From contig JAIPDC010000012.1 of assembly GCA_021737865.1 (NCBI GenBank), forward strand, positions 1 to 34,320: DNA of 34,320 bases, in the 5' to 3' direction. The notes below the pieces were generated by a model. The model did not search any database, had not been told where the DNA came from, and saw nothing but the letters and a program-made list of their open reading frames with translations. Positions within the stretch are counted from its first letter, which is position 1. Every line of letters starts with the position of its first letter. This DNA comes from Rhodoferax sp. (GTDB taxonomy: Bacteria > Pseudomonadota > Gammaproteobacteria > Burkholderiales > Burkholderiaceae_C). A program made the translations under genes and the position numbers. This document shows positions 1-8,764 of the stretch, piece after piece.

Positions 1-1
1 C

Positions 2-2260
2 CAACTGGCACCCATGCTTTCCGCCAGCCGTGCGCTGTTCAGCCAAGCCGCCTCCGGACAATCGCCGCACCCGCTGCCCGTGGTGCGGCAGGACGAAATC
101 GGTGAGATGCTTGGCGGCTTCAACCTTCTGCTGCAAACTTTGGCACAACGCGAAGGGGCATTGAAGATCAGCGAGGAACGCTGGAAATTTGCCATCGAAG
201 GGGCCGGTGACGGCCTGTGGGACTGGAATGTTCCAGGCGGCAAGACCTATTACTCGCCACGCTACAAAGCCATGCTGGGCTATGCCGAGCACGAGATCGG
301 TGACGCAGCGGACGAATGGTCCAAGCGCATCCATCCCGACGATGCACCGGGCGTGTTTGCCGCGCTACAACCTTACATGGATGGCAAGCCAGGCGCGGCA
401 GCGGTTGAATTTCGGATGTTGTGCAAAAACGGCAACTGGCAATGGACGCTGGGGCGCGGCATGGTGATGGAGCGCGATGCCCAGGGCAAGGCATTGCGCA
501 TGATTGGCACCAACTCCGATATCAGCGCGCGCAAACAAGTCGAAGAGCGACTCCAATTGGCTGCCAGCGTTTTTACCCACGCCCGCGAGGGCATCATCAT
601 CACCAGTGCCCAGGGGAACATCATCGACGTCAACGATGCCTTCACCCGCATCACCGGGTACAGCCGCGACGAGGCCCTGAGCCAGAACCCGCGCATGCTC
701 AGTTCCGGCCGGCAGGACAAGGCGTTTTATGAGTCCCTGTGGCGCGGGCTGCTGGCCGACGGGCACTGGAGCGGTGAGCTCTGGAACCGTCGCAAAAATG
801 GCGAAGTGTTCGCCGAGATGATCACCATCAGCGCGGTGCAGGACACCCTGGGCCAGACACAGCAATATGTGGCGCTGTTTTCAGACATCACGGCGATCAA
901 GGAGCACCAGGACAAGCTTGACCACCTGGCGCATTTCGATCCGCTCACCGGTCTGCCCAATCGCCTGTTGCTGGCGGACCGCCTGCAACAGGGGCTGGTA
1001 CACGCCGCCCGGCGCGGACACACACTGGCGGTGGCCTACCTGGACCTGGACGGATTCAAAGCCATCAACGATCGTCACGGACACGACATGGGTGACGCCT
1101 TGTTGATCAACCTTGCCAACCGCATGAAGCAGGCCCTGCGCGAGGGCGACACGCTTGCGCGCATCGGTGGTGACGAGTTTGTGGCGGTACTCACCGATTT
1201 ACCCGACGCACAAGCCGGCGCACCGTTGCTCAACCGGATGTTGGCAGCGGCGGCGCAGCCGGTGGCGTTCGGGGACATCAGCGTGCAGGTTTCGGCCAGC
1301 CTGGGTGTCACCTTCTACCCACAGATGCATGACATTGCCGCAGACCAATTGCTGCGCCAGGCCGACCAGGCCATGTACCAGGCCAAAGTGGCGGGCAAAA
1401 ACCGCTACCACGTCTTTGACGCCGAGCAGGACAGCACCCTGCGCGGCCACCACGAAAGCCTGGAGCGCATTCGCCTGGCGCTGGAGCAAGGTGAATTCGT
1501 CTTGTATTACCAGCCCAAAGTAAATATGCGCAGCGGCATGGTGATTGGTGCGGAGGCACTGATCCGCTGGCAGCATCCGGAAAATGGCCTGCTGGCTCCG
1601 GCCGCTTTTCTGCCCGCAATAGAAGACCACCCGCTGGCCATTGCCGTGGGCGAGTGGGTGATCGACACCGCGCTGACCCAAGTCGAGCGCTGGCACGCGG
1701 CCGGTCTGGACCTGCCGGTGAGCGTCAACATCGGCGCGCGCCAACTGCAGCAACGTAATTTTGTCGACCGCCTGCGCGCCATGCTGGCCGCCCACCCGCA
1801 GGTCAAGCCGGGACATCTTCAACTCGAAGTGCTGGAGACCAGCGCGCTCGCAGACATTGCCCAAGTGTCTCAGGTGATCGAGGTCTGCGCGCAGATCGGC
1901 GTGACGTTTGCGCTGGACGATTTTGGCACCGGCTACTCATCCCTCACCTACCTCAAACGCCTGCGCGTTGCGATGCTCAAAATCGACCAGAGTTTTGTGC
2001 ACGACATGTTGGACGACCCGGATGACCTCGCCATTTTGCAAGGCGTCATCGGACTGGCGGCCGCCTTCAAACGCGAAGTCATTGCCGAAGGCGTTGAGAC
2101 CATCGCGCATGGCAGCGCGCTGCTGCAACTGGGGTGCGAACTGGCCCAGGGCTACGGCATTGCCAGACCCATGCCAGCGGGCCAGGTGCCCGGCTGGGCG
2201 GCCACCTGGCGGCCAGACGATGCATGGAGTGAATTGCCGTGGCTGGGCGGTGTCATCTGA
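2..2260 (+). CDS. HAMP-PAS-PAS-GGDEF-EAL cyclic-di-GMP protein (5' end outside window)
   Basis: The reading frame is open to the left edge, so the gene is 5'-truncated; the first Met in the window is at 14 and residue numbers count from it. The visible start (about residues 15-45) looks like the end of a HAMP linker, so a sensor and membrane segments probably lie upstream. Next come a PAS_3-type domain (about 50-180), a second PAS (about 181-300), a GGDEF domain (about 305-470) and an EAL domain (about 480-735). The GGDEF signature is intact at 385-389, with an RxxD inhibitory site (REGD) five residues before it. The EAL signature is at 514-516 and a DDFGTGYSSL loop follows. Diguanylate cyclase and phosphodiesterase sites both look complete, so either or both activities are possible. 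It ends 48 bases before a convergent gene. Confidence 0.93.
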   Translation, partial: QLAPMLSASRALFSQAASGQSPHPLPVVRQDEIGEMLGGFNLLLQTLAQREGALKISEERWKFAIEGAGDGLWDWNVPGGKTYYSPRYKAMLGYAEHEIGDAADEWSKRIHPDDAPGVFAALQPYMDGKPGAAAVEFRMLCKNGNWQWTLGRGMVMERDAQGKALRMIGTNSDISARKQVEERLQLAASVFTHAREGIIITSAQGNIIDVNDAFTRITGYSRDEALSQNPRMLSSGRQDKAFYESLWRGLLADGHWSGELWNRRKNGEVFAEMITISAVQDTLGQTQQYVALFSDITAIKEHQDKLDHLAHFDPLTGLPNRLLLADRLQQGLVHAARRGHTLAVAYLDLDGFKAINDRHGHDMGDALLINLANRMKQALREGDTLARIGGDEFVAVLTDLPDAQAGAPLLNRMLAAAAQPVAFGDISVQVSASLGVTFYPQMHDIAADQLLRQADQAMYQAKVAGKNRYHVFDAEQDSTLRGHHESLERIRLALEQGEFVLYYQPKVNMRSGMVIGAEALIRWQHPENGLLAPAAFLPAIEDHPLAIAVGEWVIDTALTQVERWHAAGLDLPVSVNIGARQLQQRNFVDRLRAMLAAHPQVKPGHLQLEVLETSALADIAQVSQVIEVCAQIGVTFALDDFGTGYSSLTYLKRLRVAMLKIDQSFVHDMLDDPDDLAILQGVIGLAAAFKREVIAEGVETIAHGSALLQLGCELAQGYGIARPMPAGQVPGWAATWRPDDAWSELPWLGGVI

Positions 2261-2308
2261 CCCGCCGGTCTGCCCGCGAACCATCCAAGCGCAGGTCAAC
2301 GCGGCGGC

Positions 2309-4366
2309 TTATTGATCTATCACTGAGACAATGCTGCTGTAGTCATCCTTCCAGGGCCTAAAGCTGGCCGGGGCGCTGATGCGTGTGGCGCCAGCCAGCA
2401 GCGGATTTTGAAAGAAGCCGGCATCACTGCTGATCAACGCCCAGCGCGAGCGCAAGACCAGTTTTTCAGGCTCTCCCACCGAATTGACCACCCGCACATC
2501 CTTGCCAAAATGATCCGCAGCGGTTTTGACAACCGGGCGCAGATCCAGAAATCGGTTGGTGATGTGCACTGCCAGAATGCCCCCCGGCTTGAGGTGGCGG
2601 AAATACTGCGCAAACGCCTCATAGGTCAGCAAATGAATTGGGACCGAGTCACCGGAAAAGGCATCGACGACCAGCACATCCAGTTGCTGGTCGGGCTCCC
2701 TTTCCAGCTGTAGCCGGGCATCGCCCAGCACAATTTCAGTTTTCGCCGGCGTGCGCGACAGGTAGCTGAAATTCTGGTGGGCGATGTCGATCACCAGCGG
2801 GTCAATCTCATACAGGCGGAAGTAATCATCCTTGCGCCCATACGCCACCAGGGTTCCCACGCCCAGGCCAATCACACCCACGCGCTTGGGCCCATCGGCA
2901 AGCACAATCTGCATGGCTTTGCCAACGCCCCCTTCAGGGCTGTAGTAGGTGGTGGGCAGATCCAGCTGGTCCGGCGCAGTGAATTGCCTGCCGTGTGTAA
3001 TCTGGCCATGGAACATGGTGCGGTAGCCCTGCTCCACGTTGTTAAACACTTGCAGCGTGCCATAAAAGTTACGCTGGGTCACCTCGGACCCTTCAGTCTC
3101 TGCCATATGGTCGTCGTAGCGCAACCACGTCAGTCCCAGCAGCAGGACTGCCGTGCCCGCCAGGCTGGCGCGGCGCCACAGCGGGCGCGAAAACGCCACG
3201 CGGGGAATGATCGCAATCGCTGCCACCAGTCCGGTCAACACAATCGCGATCGACAGTTCATAGTTGCTGTTAAACCAGTAGGGCGCGATGACACCAACGA
3301 AGAATCCACCGACGACCCCGCCCACCGACAGCATCAGGTAGTAACCGGTCAGGTGGCTGGGATGCGGCTGCAGGCGCGAAAGCTCGCCATGGCAGACCAT
3401 GCAGGCGACAAAAAACGCCGACAGATTGATGGCCATTGCCAGATAAATCGGCAATGCATTCATGCTCAGCGTGGGCAAATAGGCCATCGCTCCGAGCCCC
3501 AGCACCAGCAGGGGCAGATAGATCCGGCGCTGATACCGTCCGTGGCGCTCATAGGCCATGATGAACGAGAGCAGATACAGCGCCAGTGGCGCGACCCAGA
3601 TCATGGGGATGGGCGCGATATTGGTGGTCAGGAAACTGGTGTCCGCCACCATCAGAATCGAAGGGCAAGCCGCCAACGCTGCCCACAATAATTTGTCGCT
3701 CCAGCGGGGGGCCGGCCCGTCGCTGTGGGATTGCATCACGATCGGCTCGCCCTTGCGACCGCGCCACGCCAGCAGTCCGCAGGCGGCAACAAAGCAGGCA
3801 TACAGGCCCGACCATAAATAGGACTGCCACATCGTCGGGAAAACCGGCTCCACGGCGATCGGGTAGGCCAGCAGCGCCAGCATGGAGCCAAAATTCGACA
3901 GGGCGAACAGCCGATACGGCACCAGGCCGAAGCGTTCCCGCGCAAACCAGGCCTGCAACAGGGGGCCGGTCGTGGACAGCACGAAGTAAGGCAACCCAAT
4001 CGACACCGTCAACAACCCCAGAATACGCAGAGTGGGGTTTTCGGCACCCAGCGGCTTCCAGTCCAGACTGGGGGCGATGGGAATCAGCAGCAAACTGATG
4101 ATCAGCAAACTGCCATGAACCAGGCTTTGGCGCGAGGGTGTGAGGTATCGCACCACCCAGTGCGAATAGAAGTAGCCCAGCAGCAGGACCAGTTGAAAAA
4201 ACAGCATGCAGGTGGTCCATACCGCTGCCGAGCCACCGAACCACGGCAAAATCATCTTGCCAATCAGGGGTTGCACCTGAAACAGCAGGAAAGCACTGAG
4301 AAAAATCGTCAGGCCGTAGTGAATGGTCAGGCGTAGGTTGATTTGCTGTATTGGCATCGCTGTCAT
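2309..4366 (-). CDS. Fused MFS-type membrane / spermidine synthase-like protein
   Basis: A 685-residue protein. Roughly the first 440 residues are very hydrophobic, with ten or more predicted membrane segments of the MFS-like type that precedes spermidine synthase-like domains in this fusion family. The C-terminal part is a Rossmann methyltransferase/aminopropyltransferase fold: the nucleotide loop GLGVG is at 500-504, the acidic YEIDP strand end at E520/D522, and VVDAFSGD with D568 occupies the usual active-site strand. By family it may bind S-adenosylmethionine or its decarboxylated form. The substrate is unknown, and I see no AdoMet decarboxylase nearby. It is third in a minus-strand group after the GT39 and PAP2 genes, 63 bases downstream. 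ATG at 4366 has no clear ribosome binding site; ATG at 4357 is an alternative. Confidence 0.88.
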   Translation of the reverse strand: MTAMPIQQINLRLTIHYGLTIFLSAFLLFQVQPLIGKMILPWFGGSAAVWTTCMLFFQLVLLLGYFYSHWVVRYLTPSRQSLVHGSLLIISLLLIPIAPSLDWKPLGAENPTLRILGLLTVSIGLPYFVLSTTGPLLQAWFARERFGLVPYRLFALSNFGSMLALLAYPIAVEPVFPTMWQSYLWSGLYACFVAACGLLAWRGRKGEPIVMQSHSDGPAPRWSDKLLWAALAACPSILMVADTSFLTTNIAPIPMIWVAPLALYLLSFIMAYERHGRYQRRIYLPLLVLGLGAMAYLPTLSMNALPIYLAMAINLSAFFVACMVCHGELSRLQPHPSHLTGYYLMLSVGGVVGGFFVGVIAPYWFNSNYELSIAIVLTGLVAAIAIIPRVAFSRPLWRRASLAGTAVLLLGLTWLRYDDHMAETEGSEVTQRNFYGTLQVFNNVEQGYRTMFHGQITHGRQFTAPDQLDLPTTYYSPEGGVGKAMQIVLADGPKRVGVIGLGVGTLVAYGRKDDYFRLYEIDPLVIDIAHQNFSYLSRTPAKTEIVLGDARLQLEREPDQQLDVLVVDAFSGDSVPIHLLTYEAFAQYFRHLKPGGILAVHITNRFLDLRPVVKTAADHFGKDVRVVNSVGEPEKLVLRSRWALISSDAGFFQNPLLAGATRISAPASFRPWKDDYSSIVSVIDQ

Positions 4367-4395
4367 TATGAATCAAAATGACTCGCAACCCTCGT

Positions 4396-4424
4396 AGAAT
4401 ATGCGTAGCACGCTATATAAACAA
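4396..4424 (-). promoter_or_regulatory. Weak candidate sigma70-type promoter before the MFS/spermidine synthase-like gene
   Basis: On the minus strand TTGTTT (4424-4419) is followed after 17 bases by TATTCT (4401-4396). The spacing is ideal, but only 3 of 6 and 4 of 6 bases match consensus. It lies in the 63-base AT-rich gap between the PAP2 stop and the next start, giving a short leader of about 25 bases. The gap also holds a small inverted repeat, GCTAT/ATAGC, at 4412-4428. Read-through from the upstream genes is equally possible. Confidence 0.25.
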
Positions 4425-4429
4425 TAGCA

Positions 4430-5212
4430 TTAACGGCGCAGCGTGAGGTTCTGCTTCACAAACACCAGGAGCGAGCCGACCACCACCGCGGCCAGCACAA
4501 GCTGCACCGGCCTGTTTTCATCGAAATCCTGCACTTCGGTCATCAGGGTGTACGCGGTGGCCACCAGCAACAGCGCCACCAGTCGCAAACTCCAGGCGGT
4601 GGGTTGCAGGTGCTGCAGGCCCATGCGCTGCAGCAGCCGCACACCCAGCATGCCCGCCAGCAACCCAAGGCCGGCACCCACAGCCACATCACCCGGCCAG
4701 TGGGCACCGACTGCAATGCGTGACAGGCCGGTGCCCGCCGCCAGCACAAACAACCACAGATGCCGGGCACGCCCCTTTTCAGGCAAGGCGAAATAGATCG
4801 CCGACGCCACGGCAAACGCGGTCAGCGTGTGGCCCGAGGGCATGGACACGTTGTGCAGCGTCTCCCCCACAATACGCATCTGTGCGTTGTCCACCTCGGC
4901 GGCCGGGCGCGGGCTCACGATCAGGCCCTTGCCAACCCGCGCAAACACAATGGCAAAGGGCGCCGCACACAGCCAGGCCCACATCAGCCGGGGTGCCAGC
5001 ACCAACAGGGGCGCCGTCACACCCAGCACGCCCCACGCATTGCCCAGCAGCGACAGGCCAGTCCACACCGGCGCGGCCACGTGAGCGCACAGGTTGTTGA
5101 TGGTGACAAAGGTGGCTGGCTCAAAGCGGTGCAACCACAGCGGTGCGCTCACGACCAGCAGCATCAAGGGCAGCAGCCACCAGCGCAGGGGGATGGGCGC
5201 AACCGGCATCAT
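4430..5212 (-). CDS. PAP2-family membrane phosphatase
   Basis: A 260-residue, multi-pass membrane protein of the type 2 phosphatidic acid phosphatase family. All three signature motifs are present: KX6RP (K95, R102-P103), PSGH (125-128) and SRX5HX3D (S164-R165, H171, D175), so the catalytic site looks complete. Members remove phosphate from lipid pyrophosphates or phosphates such as undecaprenyl pyrophosphate or phosphatidate. Its ATG overlaps the stop of the upstream glycosyltransferase (ATGA at 5212-5209), so the two are translationally coupled. Because GT39 enzymes use polyprenyl-phosphate sugar donors, a role in recycling the lipid carrier or modifying lipid A is a fair inference; the exact substrate cannot be read. 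Confidence 0.93.
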   Translation of the reverse strand: MMPVAPIPLRWWLLPLMLLVVSAPLWLHRFEPATFVTINNLCAHVAAPVWTGLSLLGNAWGVLGVTAPLLVLAPRLMWAWLCAAPFAIVFARVGKGLIVSPRPAAEVDNAQMRIVGETLHNVSMPSGHTLTAFAVASAIYFALPEKGRARHLWLFVLAAGTGLSRIAVGAHWPGDVAVGAGLGLLAGMLGVRLLQRMGLQHLQPTAWSLRLVALLLVATAYTLMTEVQDFDENRPVQLVLAAVVVGSLLVFVKQNLTLRR

Positions 5213-6726
5213 TTGGCTCCTTCAAGCCGGGGCTGCGGCTGGCCCGACCAGTTGTGGCACGCGTAGAAGCGAAAGCTGGCAATCACCCGGCCCAGGCGCT
5301 GCACGTCCTGTGTGTCCAACAGCGTGCAGCCGGCAAAACCGTGCGCGCCCGTTGGCACGGCATAACCCAGCTGGGACCAGTCCACCAGCAACGTGTCGCC
5401 GCCCACCGGCAGGTCGCCGGCCCACAGGTCAAATTGGTCGAACCGGTCTTCCAGCACATACACCGGCAGGGGCCGTGCGTACCAGCCCAGGCGGCTCGCC
5501 AACGTCCAGTTTTGCACCGCCACACTGTGTACACCCCGTTGCGCGGCCAGTGCAAGTGCACGCTCACCCGCCTCGCGCCAGCCGTGCAGATCGGCAAATG
5601 GATTGGAGGGCGCTGCACTGTTGCCCTGGCCGGCGGTGGTGGTCACCGCCGGGTAGCCCCCCGTGAACATGAGGCCCAGCAAAGTGGCACACACCAGGCC
5701 CTGCGCCACGGCGACCAAGACCACAAGCCGTCGGCGCCCTTGGGCCCATGCACGCGCCAGCGCGATGCCCGCAAAGGGCGCCATGGCGGCCCACGCCGGG
5801 GCCGTCCAGTGCGGCAAACTGGTGCCCCCGCCCGACAGCACCGCCAGCACCGCAAAAGGAACCGCAAAGAACAGCAGCAATGCGCGGTCTGGACCTGCCG
5901 CGTCCCGGCGCGTATGCACCAGCCCCCACAGCAGCAAGGGCCCGAACGCCAGCACCTGCACCACCAGGAACTGCAGCACCTGGCCTGCCTGCCAGCCCCC
6001 CCCGGCACCATGCTTGGCCTGGTAGGTGAAGGATATCCAGTGGTTGGCATGGTTCCAGTAGGCAACGGGCAGCACCAGCACCAGCGCCAAAGCCACCGCC
6101 AGCCACAGCCAGCCATGACCCAGCACACGCCAGCCATGCGCACGCAGCAGGCAAACCGCCACCCCCGGAACCACCAGAATGGCGGTGTATTTGCTCAAGC
6201 CGGCCAACCCCAGCGCCAGCCCCAGTTGCAGCCAGGGCAGAGGGCGCTGCGCTGCATTGGCATCCATCACGTCCAGCGTGAGCCCCATCAGCAGCACCAT
6301 AAAAAACACCAGCAGGGTGTCGGGCAGCAGGCCAATGCCGAGCACGTGCAACAGTGGCGCCAACGACAAGGCCAGCACCGCCCAAAAGCCCGCGCCGTGG
6401 GCCGCCACGGCACTGCCCGTGGCCTGCAACCGCTCGGCCAGACGGTAAACCAGCAAGGCGGTGCCCAGCCACAGCAGTTCAGGCACCAAACGCAACACCC
6501 AGGCCGGCGCGTCCAGCGCCACCAGCGGCCATTGGGCCCAGCCCACGAGCGGCGGGTGGTCAAAATAGCTCCAATCGGGGTGGGCGGCGTACAGCGCGTA
6601 ATGCGCTTCGTCCACTGACAAGCCCAGCGCTGCAGCCAGCAAAAAATGCAGCGCGCAGACCAGTCCCAGCAAGATCCGGATATTCAAGGGCGCGGCAGTG
6701 AATGAAAAGGTGGGGCGCAAGGACAA
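5209..6726 (-). CDS. GT39/ArnT-like membrane glycosyltransferase
   Basis: A protein of about 505 residues with many hydrophobic segments. The first external loop carries the acidic pair D39-E40 in VDEAHYALY, followed by FDHPPL. This is typical of the ArnT/PMT (GT39) family, which transfers sugars from polyprenyl phosphate onto lipid A or proteins on the periplasmic side. The assigned start at 6726 is TTG (another TTG lies at 6720). No ATG is available near the N-terminus and no good ribosome binding site is seen, so the exact start is uncertain. It is the first gene of the group with PAP2 and the MFS/spermidine synthase-like protein, and is divergent from the HTH-REC regulator to its right. 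The acceptor is not deducible. Confidence 0.88.
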   Translation of the reverse strand: MSLRPTFSFTAAPLNIRILLGLVCALHFLLAAALGLSVDEAHYALYAAHPDWSYFDHPPLVGWAQWPLVALDAPAWVLRLVPELLWLGTALLVYRLAERLQATGSAVAAHGAGFWAVLALSLAPLLHVLGIGLLPDTLLVFFMVLLMGLTLDVMDANAAQRPLPWLQLGLALGLAGLSKYTAILVVPGVAVCLLRAHGWRVLGHGWLWLAVALALVLVLPVAYWNHANHWISFTYQAKHGAGGGWQAGQVLQFLVVQVLAFGPLLLWGLVHTRRDAAGPDRALLLFFAVPFAVLAVLSGGGTSLPHWTAPAWAAMAPFAGIALARAWAQGRRRLVVLVAVAQGLVCATLLGLMFTGGYPAVTTTAGQGNSAAPSNPFADLHGWREAGERALALAAQRGVHSVAVQNWTLASRLGWYARPLPVYVLEDRFDQFDLWAGDLPVGGDTLLVDWSQLGYAVPTGAHGFAGCTLLDTQDVQRLGRVIASFRFYACHNWSGQPQPRLEGAK

Positions 6727-6799
6727 ACAGGGGCAATAGGCGACCCCCGCAGTCTAAACCGTGGCATCACAAGGCCATCCCAAGGCATTAACCCGGTGA

Positions 6800-6829
6800 T
6801 TCAACGAAATATGATTATCATTGGCATCA
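6800..6829 (+). promoter_or_regulatory. Conserved upstream block A of the HTH-REC paralogues (candidate operator/promoter)
   Basis: This 30-base block matches 11433-11462 at 24 of 30 positions and ends with a shared perfect 10-mer, ATTGGCATCA (6820-6829). In both cases exactly 29 bases separate the block from the second in-frame ATG of the gene. The flanking sequence on both sides is mostly different, so the block stands out. It includes the short palindrome ATGAT-T-ATCAT (6811-6821) and a possible -10 hexamer, TATCAT (6816-6821). It lies in the 123-base divergent gap and might also affect the glycosyltransferase gene. Confidence 0.5.
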
Positions 6830-6858
6830 ATTAGTCACCCCTGTGGAGCATGCCGACC

Positions 6859-7473
6859 ATGTCATCGATCGCCGTTGAGAAGTCCTTCTGTACAACCCGC
6901 GAGGCGGCGACGCAACTAGGCGTTTCGGTTGGCACCGTACAACTGTGGGTCGAGAGCGGCTTGTTACAGGCATGGAAAACGGCCGGTGGCCACCGCCGCG
7001 TGCTGCGTGACTCGGTCGAGGGCTTGCTGCACAAACGGCCAGCCCAGCCCGTGCCATCTGACCCCGCGGTTCAAACGCCGAGCGGGCCGCGCCGCATGCG
7101 CATACTGGTGGTGGAAGACGATCCCGACCTGCTGCGCCTGTACCAGGCCCAAATTTCCTGCTGGCCCATGCCAACCGACCTCACACTCGTCGACAACGCG
7201 ATTTCGGCGTTGCTGCACATGGGCCGTGGCGGACCCGATTTGCTTATTTCGGACCTGCAGATGACCGGCATGGACGGCTTTGGAATGCTCAAGGTGCTGC
7301 ACAAGGCGCCGGAAATGGCCTACACCAAGGTGGTCGTGGTCACTGGCCTGGACGCCGCAGAGGTCGACGCGCGCGGTGGTGTCCCCCCGGGCGTCGAAGT
7401 TCTGGCCAAGCCTATTCCGTTTGCGCGGTTGCTGTCGATTGCCCAGGCGGTGCGTCAACGCATACCGCTTTGA
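6859..7473 (+). CDS. Response regulator with N-terminal MerR/excisionase-type HTH and C-terminal receiver (copy 1)
   Basis: A 204-residue protein with reversed order for a response regulator. A winged helix-turn-helix of the MerR/excisionase type (about 8-57: TTREAA, then GVSVGTVQLW and the wing TAGGHRR) comes first, followed by a short Pro-rich linker and a CheY-like receiver (about 80-200). Receiver residues are complete: acidic pair E87-D88, phosphoacceptor D132, T162 and K184. The ATG at 6859 is chosen because GGAG (6845-6848) is 10 bases before it; the in-frame ATG at 6850 is only one base after GGAG. Copy 2 starts at 11492 and has an identical DNA-reading segment. The last 62 bases overlap, tail to tail, the opposite-strand kinase gene. 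It probably controls transcription in response to a neighbouring kinase. Confidence 0.9.
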   Translation: MSSIAVEKSFCTTREAATQLGVSVGTVQLWVESGLLQAWKTAGGHRRVLRDSVEGLLHKRPAQPVPSDPAVQTPSGPRRMRILVVEDDPDLLRLYQAQISCWPMPTDLTLVDNAISALLHMGRGGPDLLISDLQMTGMDGFGMLKVLHKAPEMAYTKVVVVTGLDAAEVDARGGVPPGVEVLAKPIPFARLLSIAQAVRQRIPL

Positions 7474-8764
7474 CGATGACGGTGCAGTAAAACGTACTGC
7501 CCTGTCCGGGTTCACTCGCAACCCAGATGCGCCCACCCATCAGGGCGACCAATTTCGCACAAATCGCCAGACCCAGACCAGTGCCGCCAAACTGGCGTGT
7601 ACTGGAGTTGTCCCCCTGGCTGAAGGCCTGAAATATATTTTGCTGCTTGTCGTGTGCAATGCCAATCCCCGTGTCGTTAACCGACAGGTGCAACTCATGC
7701 GAGCCCCCGGCCACGGACGTGACCCGGGCGCGCACCGTGACAACGCCGTCCCTGGTGAACTTGATGGCGTTGTCACACAGGTTGATGAGAATCTGTCCCA
7801 GCCGTTTGGGGTCGCCGGACACCGCCAGCGGCATGTCGGGGTCGATGTAGCACTGCAGCGCCAGGCCCTTCTTTTCGGCCCGTGCCGACAGGGTCCTGAC
7901 CGAACCGGCAATTGCCTCGGCCGGTGAAAAGGCGGCAGCCTCCAGAGCGAGCTTTCCCGCCTCGATCGTGGAAAAATCGAGTATGTCGTTCAAAACGGCC
8001 ATCAGCGACTCGGCCGAACTCTTGGCCAGGGTGAGGTACTCGCGCTGGTCTGCCTCAAGCGGCGTGTCCAGAAGCAGGTCGGTCATGCCAATCACACCGT
8101 TCATGGGTGTGCGTATCTCGTGGCTCATATTGGCCACAAAATCACTCTTGGCCTGGTTAGCGGCTTCGGCTGCCCGTGTCAGTTCGCGCAGCGCGAGATC
8201 GGACGCCTTGCGAGCCGAGATGTCGCGTAAAAAGGCAACCAGGTAGCGCTGGTCCACGCCGGTCACCGTGATCTCCAGATCGACCCACGTGCCGTCGCGG
8301 TGCCGATGCCGGGTTTCGAAACTCTCATGCCCGCGCTGGGTGATGCGGGCAATTTGCGCCCGAATTTGCGGCATGACGGCCACCGCCTCGAAGTCGGCAA
8401 TGCTCATGGCCATCACCTCATCGCGGCGGTAGCCCACCATGCGGCAGTAGCCCGGGTTGACATCGACAAACCGGCCGTCGGCGCCGAGGACCCAGTAGCC
8501 GTCATTGGTGCTGTCGATGGCCTTTTCGGCATTGCTTGCGCGTCGCTTCAGGCGCAACAGCAAGGGCAGGATCAGGCCCACCACCAAGCCGCTCAGCAGG
8601 CAGACAACCAGCACGGTCTCGACCAGTCCTAACGCCGCTGCGGGCAACAACATATGGGACACCAGCATGACCAGCAGTTGGCCGCCAAAAACCAGTCCGC
8701 TCACCATCAGCACATAGACCAGGTTCGAGGCGTTACCCCGACTCCATTCCTTCCAGCGGGTCAC
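7412..8764 (-). CDS. Membrane PAS sensor histidine kinase
   Basis: A 450-residue kinase. Two hydrophobic segments (about 15-38 and 47-70) with almost no loop between them anchor it. A PAS domain (about 78-185) is followed by HisKA with the [10 protein letters not shown] box (H215) and a HATPase domain with N-box N332, a DTGIGIA G1 box and a GGTGLGLA G2 box. There is no receiver of its own. The start is GTG, overlapping the upstream hybrid kinase stop as GTGA (8764-8761), with GGAAGGA just before it, so the two are coupled. Its H-box and kinase core resemble the upstream hybrid rather than the AAHELRTPM kinases further right. Probable partners are the hybrid's receivers and the flanking HTH-REC proteins. 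Confidence 0.93.
   Translation of the reverse strand: MTRWKEWSRGNASNLVYVLMVSGLVFGGQLLVMLVSHMLLPAAALGLVETVLVVCLLSGLVVGLILPLLLRLKRRASNAEKAIDSTNDGYWVLGADGRFVDVNPGYCRMVGYRRDEVMAMSIADFEAVAVMPQIRAQIARITQRGHESFETRHRHRDGTWVDLEITVTGVDQRYLVAFLRDISARKASDLALRELTRAAEAANQAKSDFVANMSHEIRTPMNGVIGMTDLLLDTPLEADQREYLTLAKSSAESLMAVLNDILDFSTIEAGKLALEAAAFSPAEAIAGSVRTLSARAEKKGLALQCYIDPDMPLAVSGDPKRLGQILINLCDNAIKFTRDGVVTVRARVTSVAGGSHELHLSVNDTGIGIAHDKQQNIFQAFSQGDNSSTRQFGGTGLGLAICAKLVALMGGRIWVASEPGQGSTFYCTVIVKAVCVDAPPGQSTATAQTE

Noticed and set aside
2261-2308. Possible bidirectional terminator between the convergent first two genes
   Set aside because: CCGCC and GGCGG could pair, but the loop is about 36 bases and there is no proper T-run, so it is not convincing.
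2777-3691. Plus-strand open frame antisense to the MFS/spermidine synthase-like gene
   Set aside because: It has compositionally odd, Gln/His/Arg-rich sequence without motifs; the minus strand encodes a clear two-part protein over the same stretch.
5143-6618. Long plus-strand open frame antisense to the GT39 gene
   Set aside because: Its translation is rich in Gln, Arg, His and Pro with no domain pattern, as expected for the reverse strand of a GC-rich membrane protein gene.
6807-6825. Fur-box-like sequence around ATGATTATCAT before HTH-REC copy 1
   Set aside because: It matches a 19-base Fur consensus at 14 positions, but the corresponding block upstream of copy 2 does not keep the palindrome and no iron-related gene is near. 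The paralogue-shared block is the better explanation.
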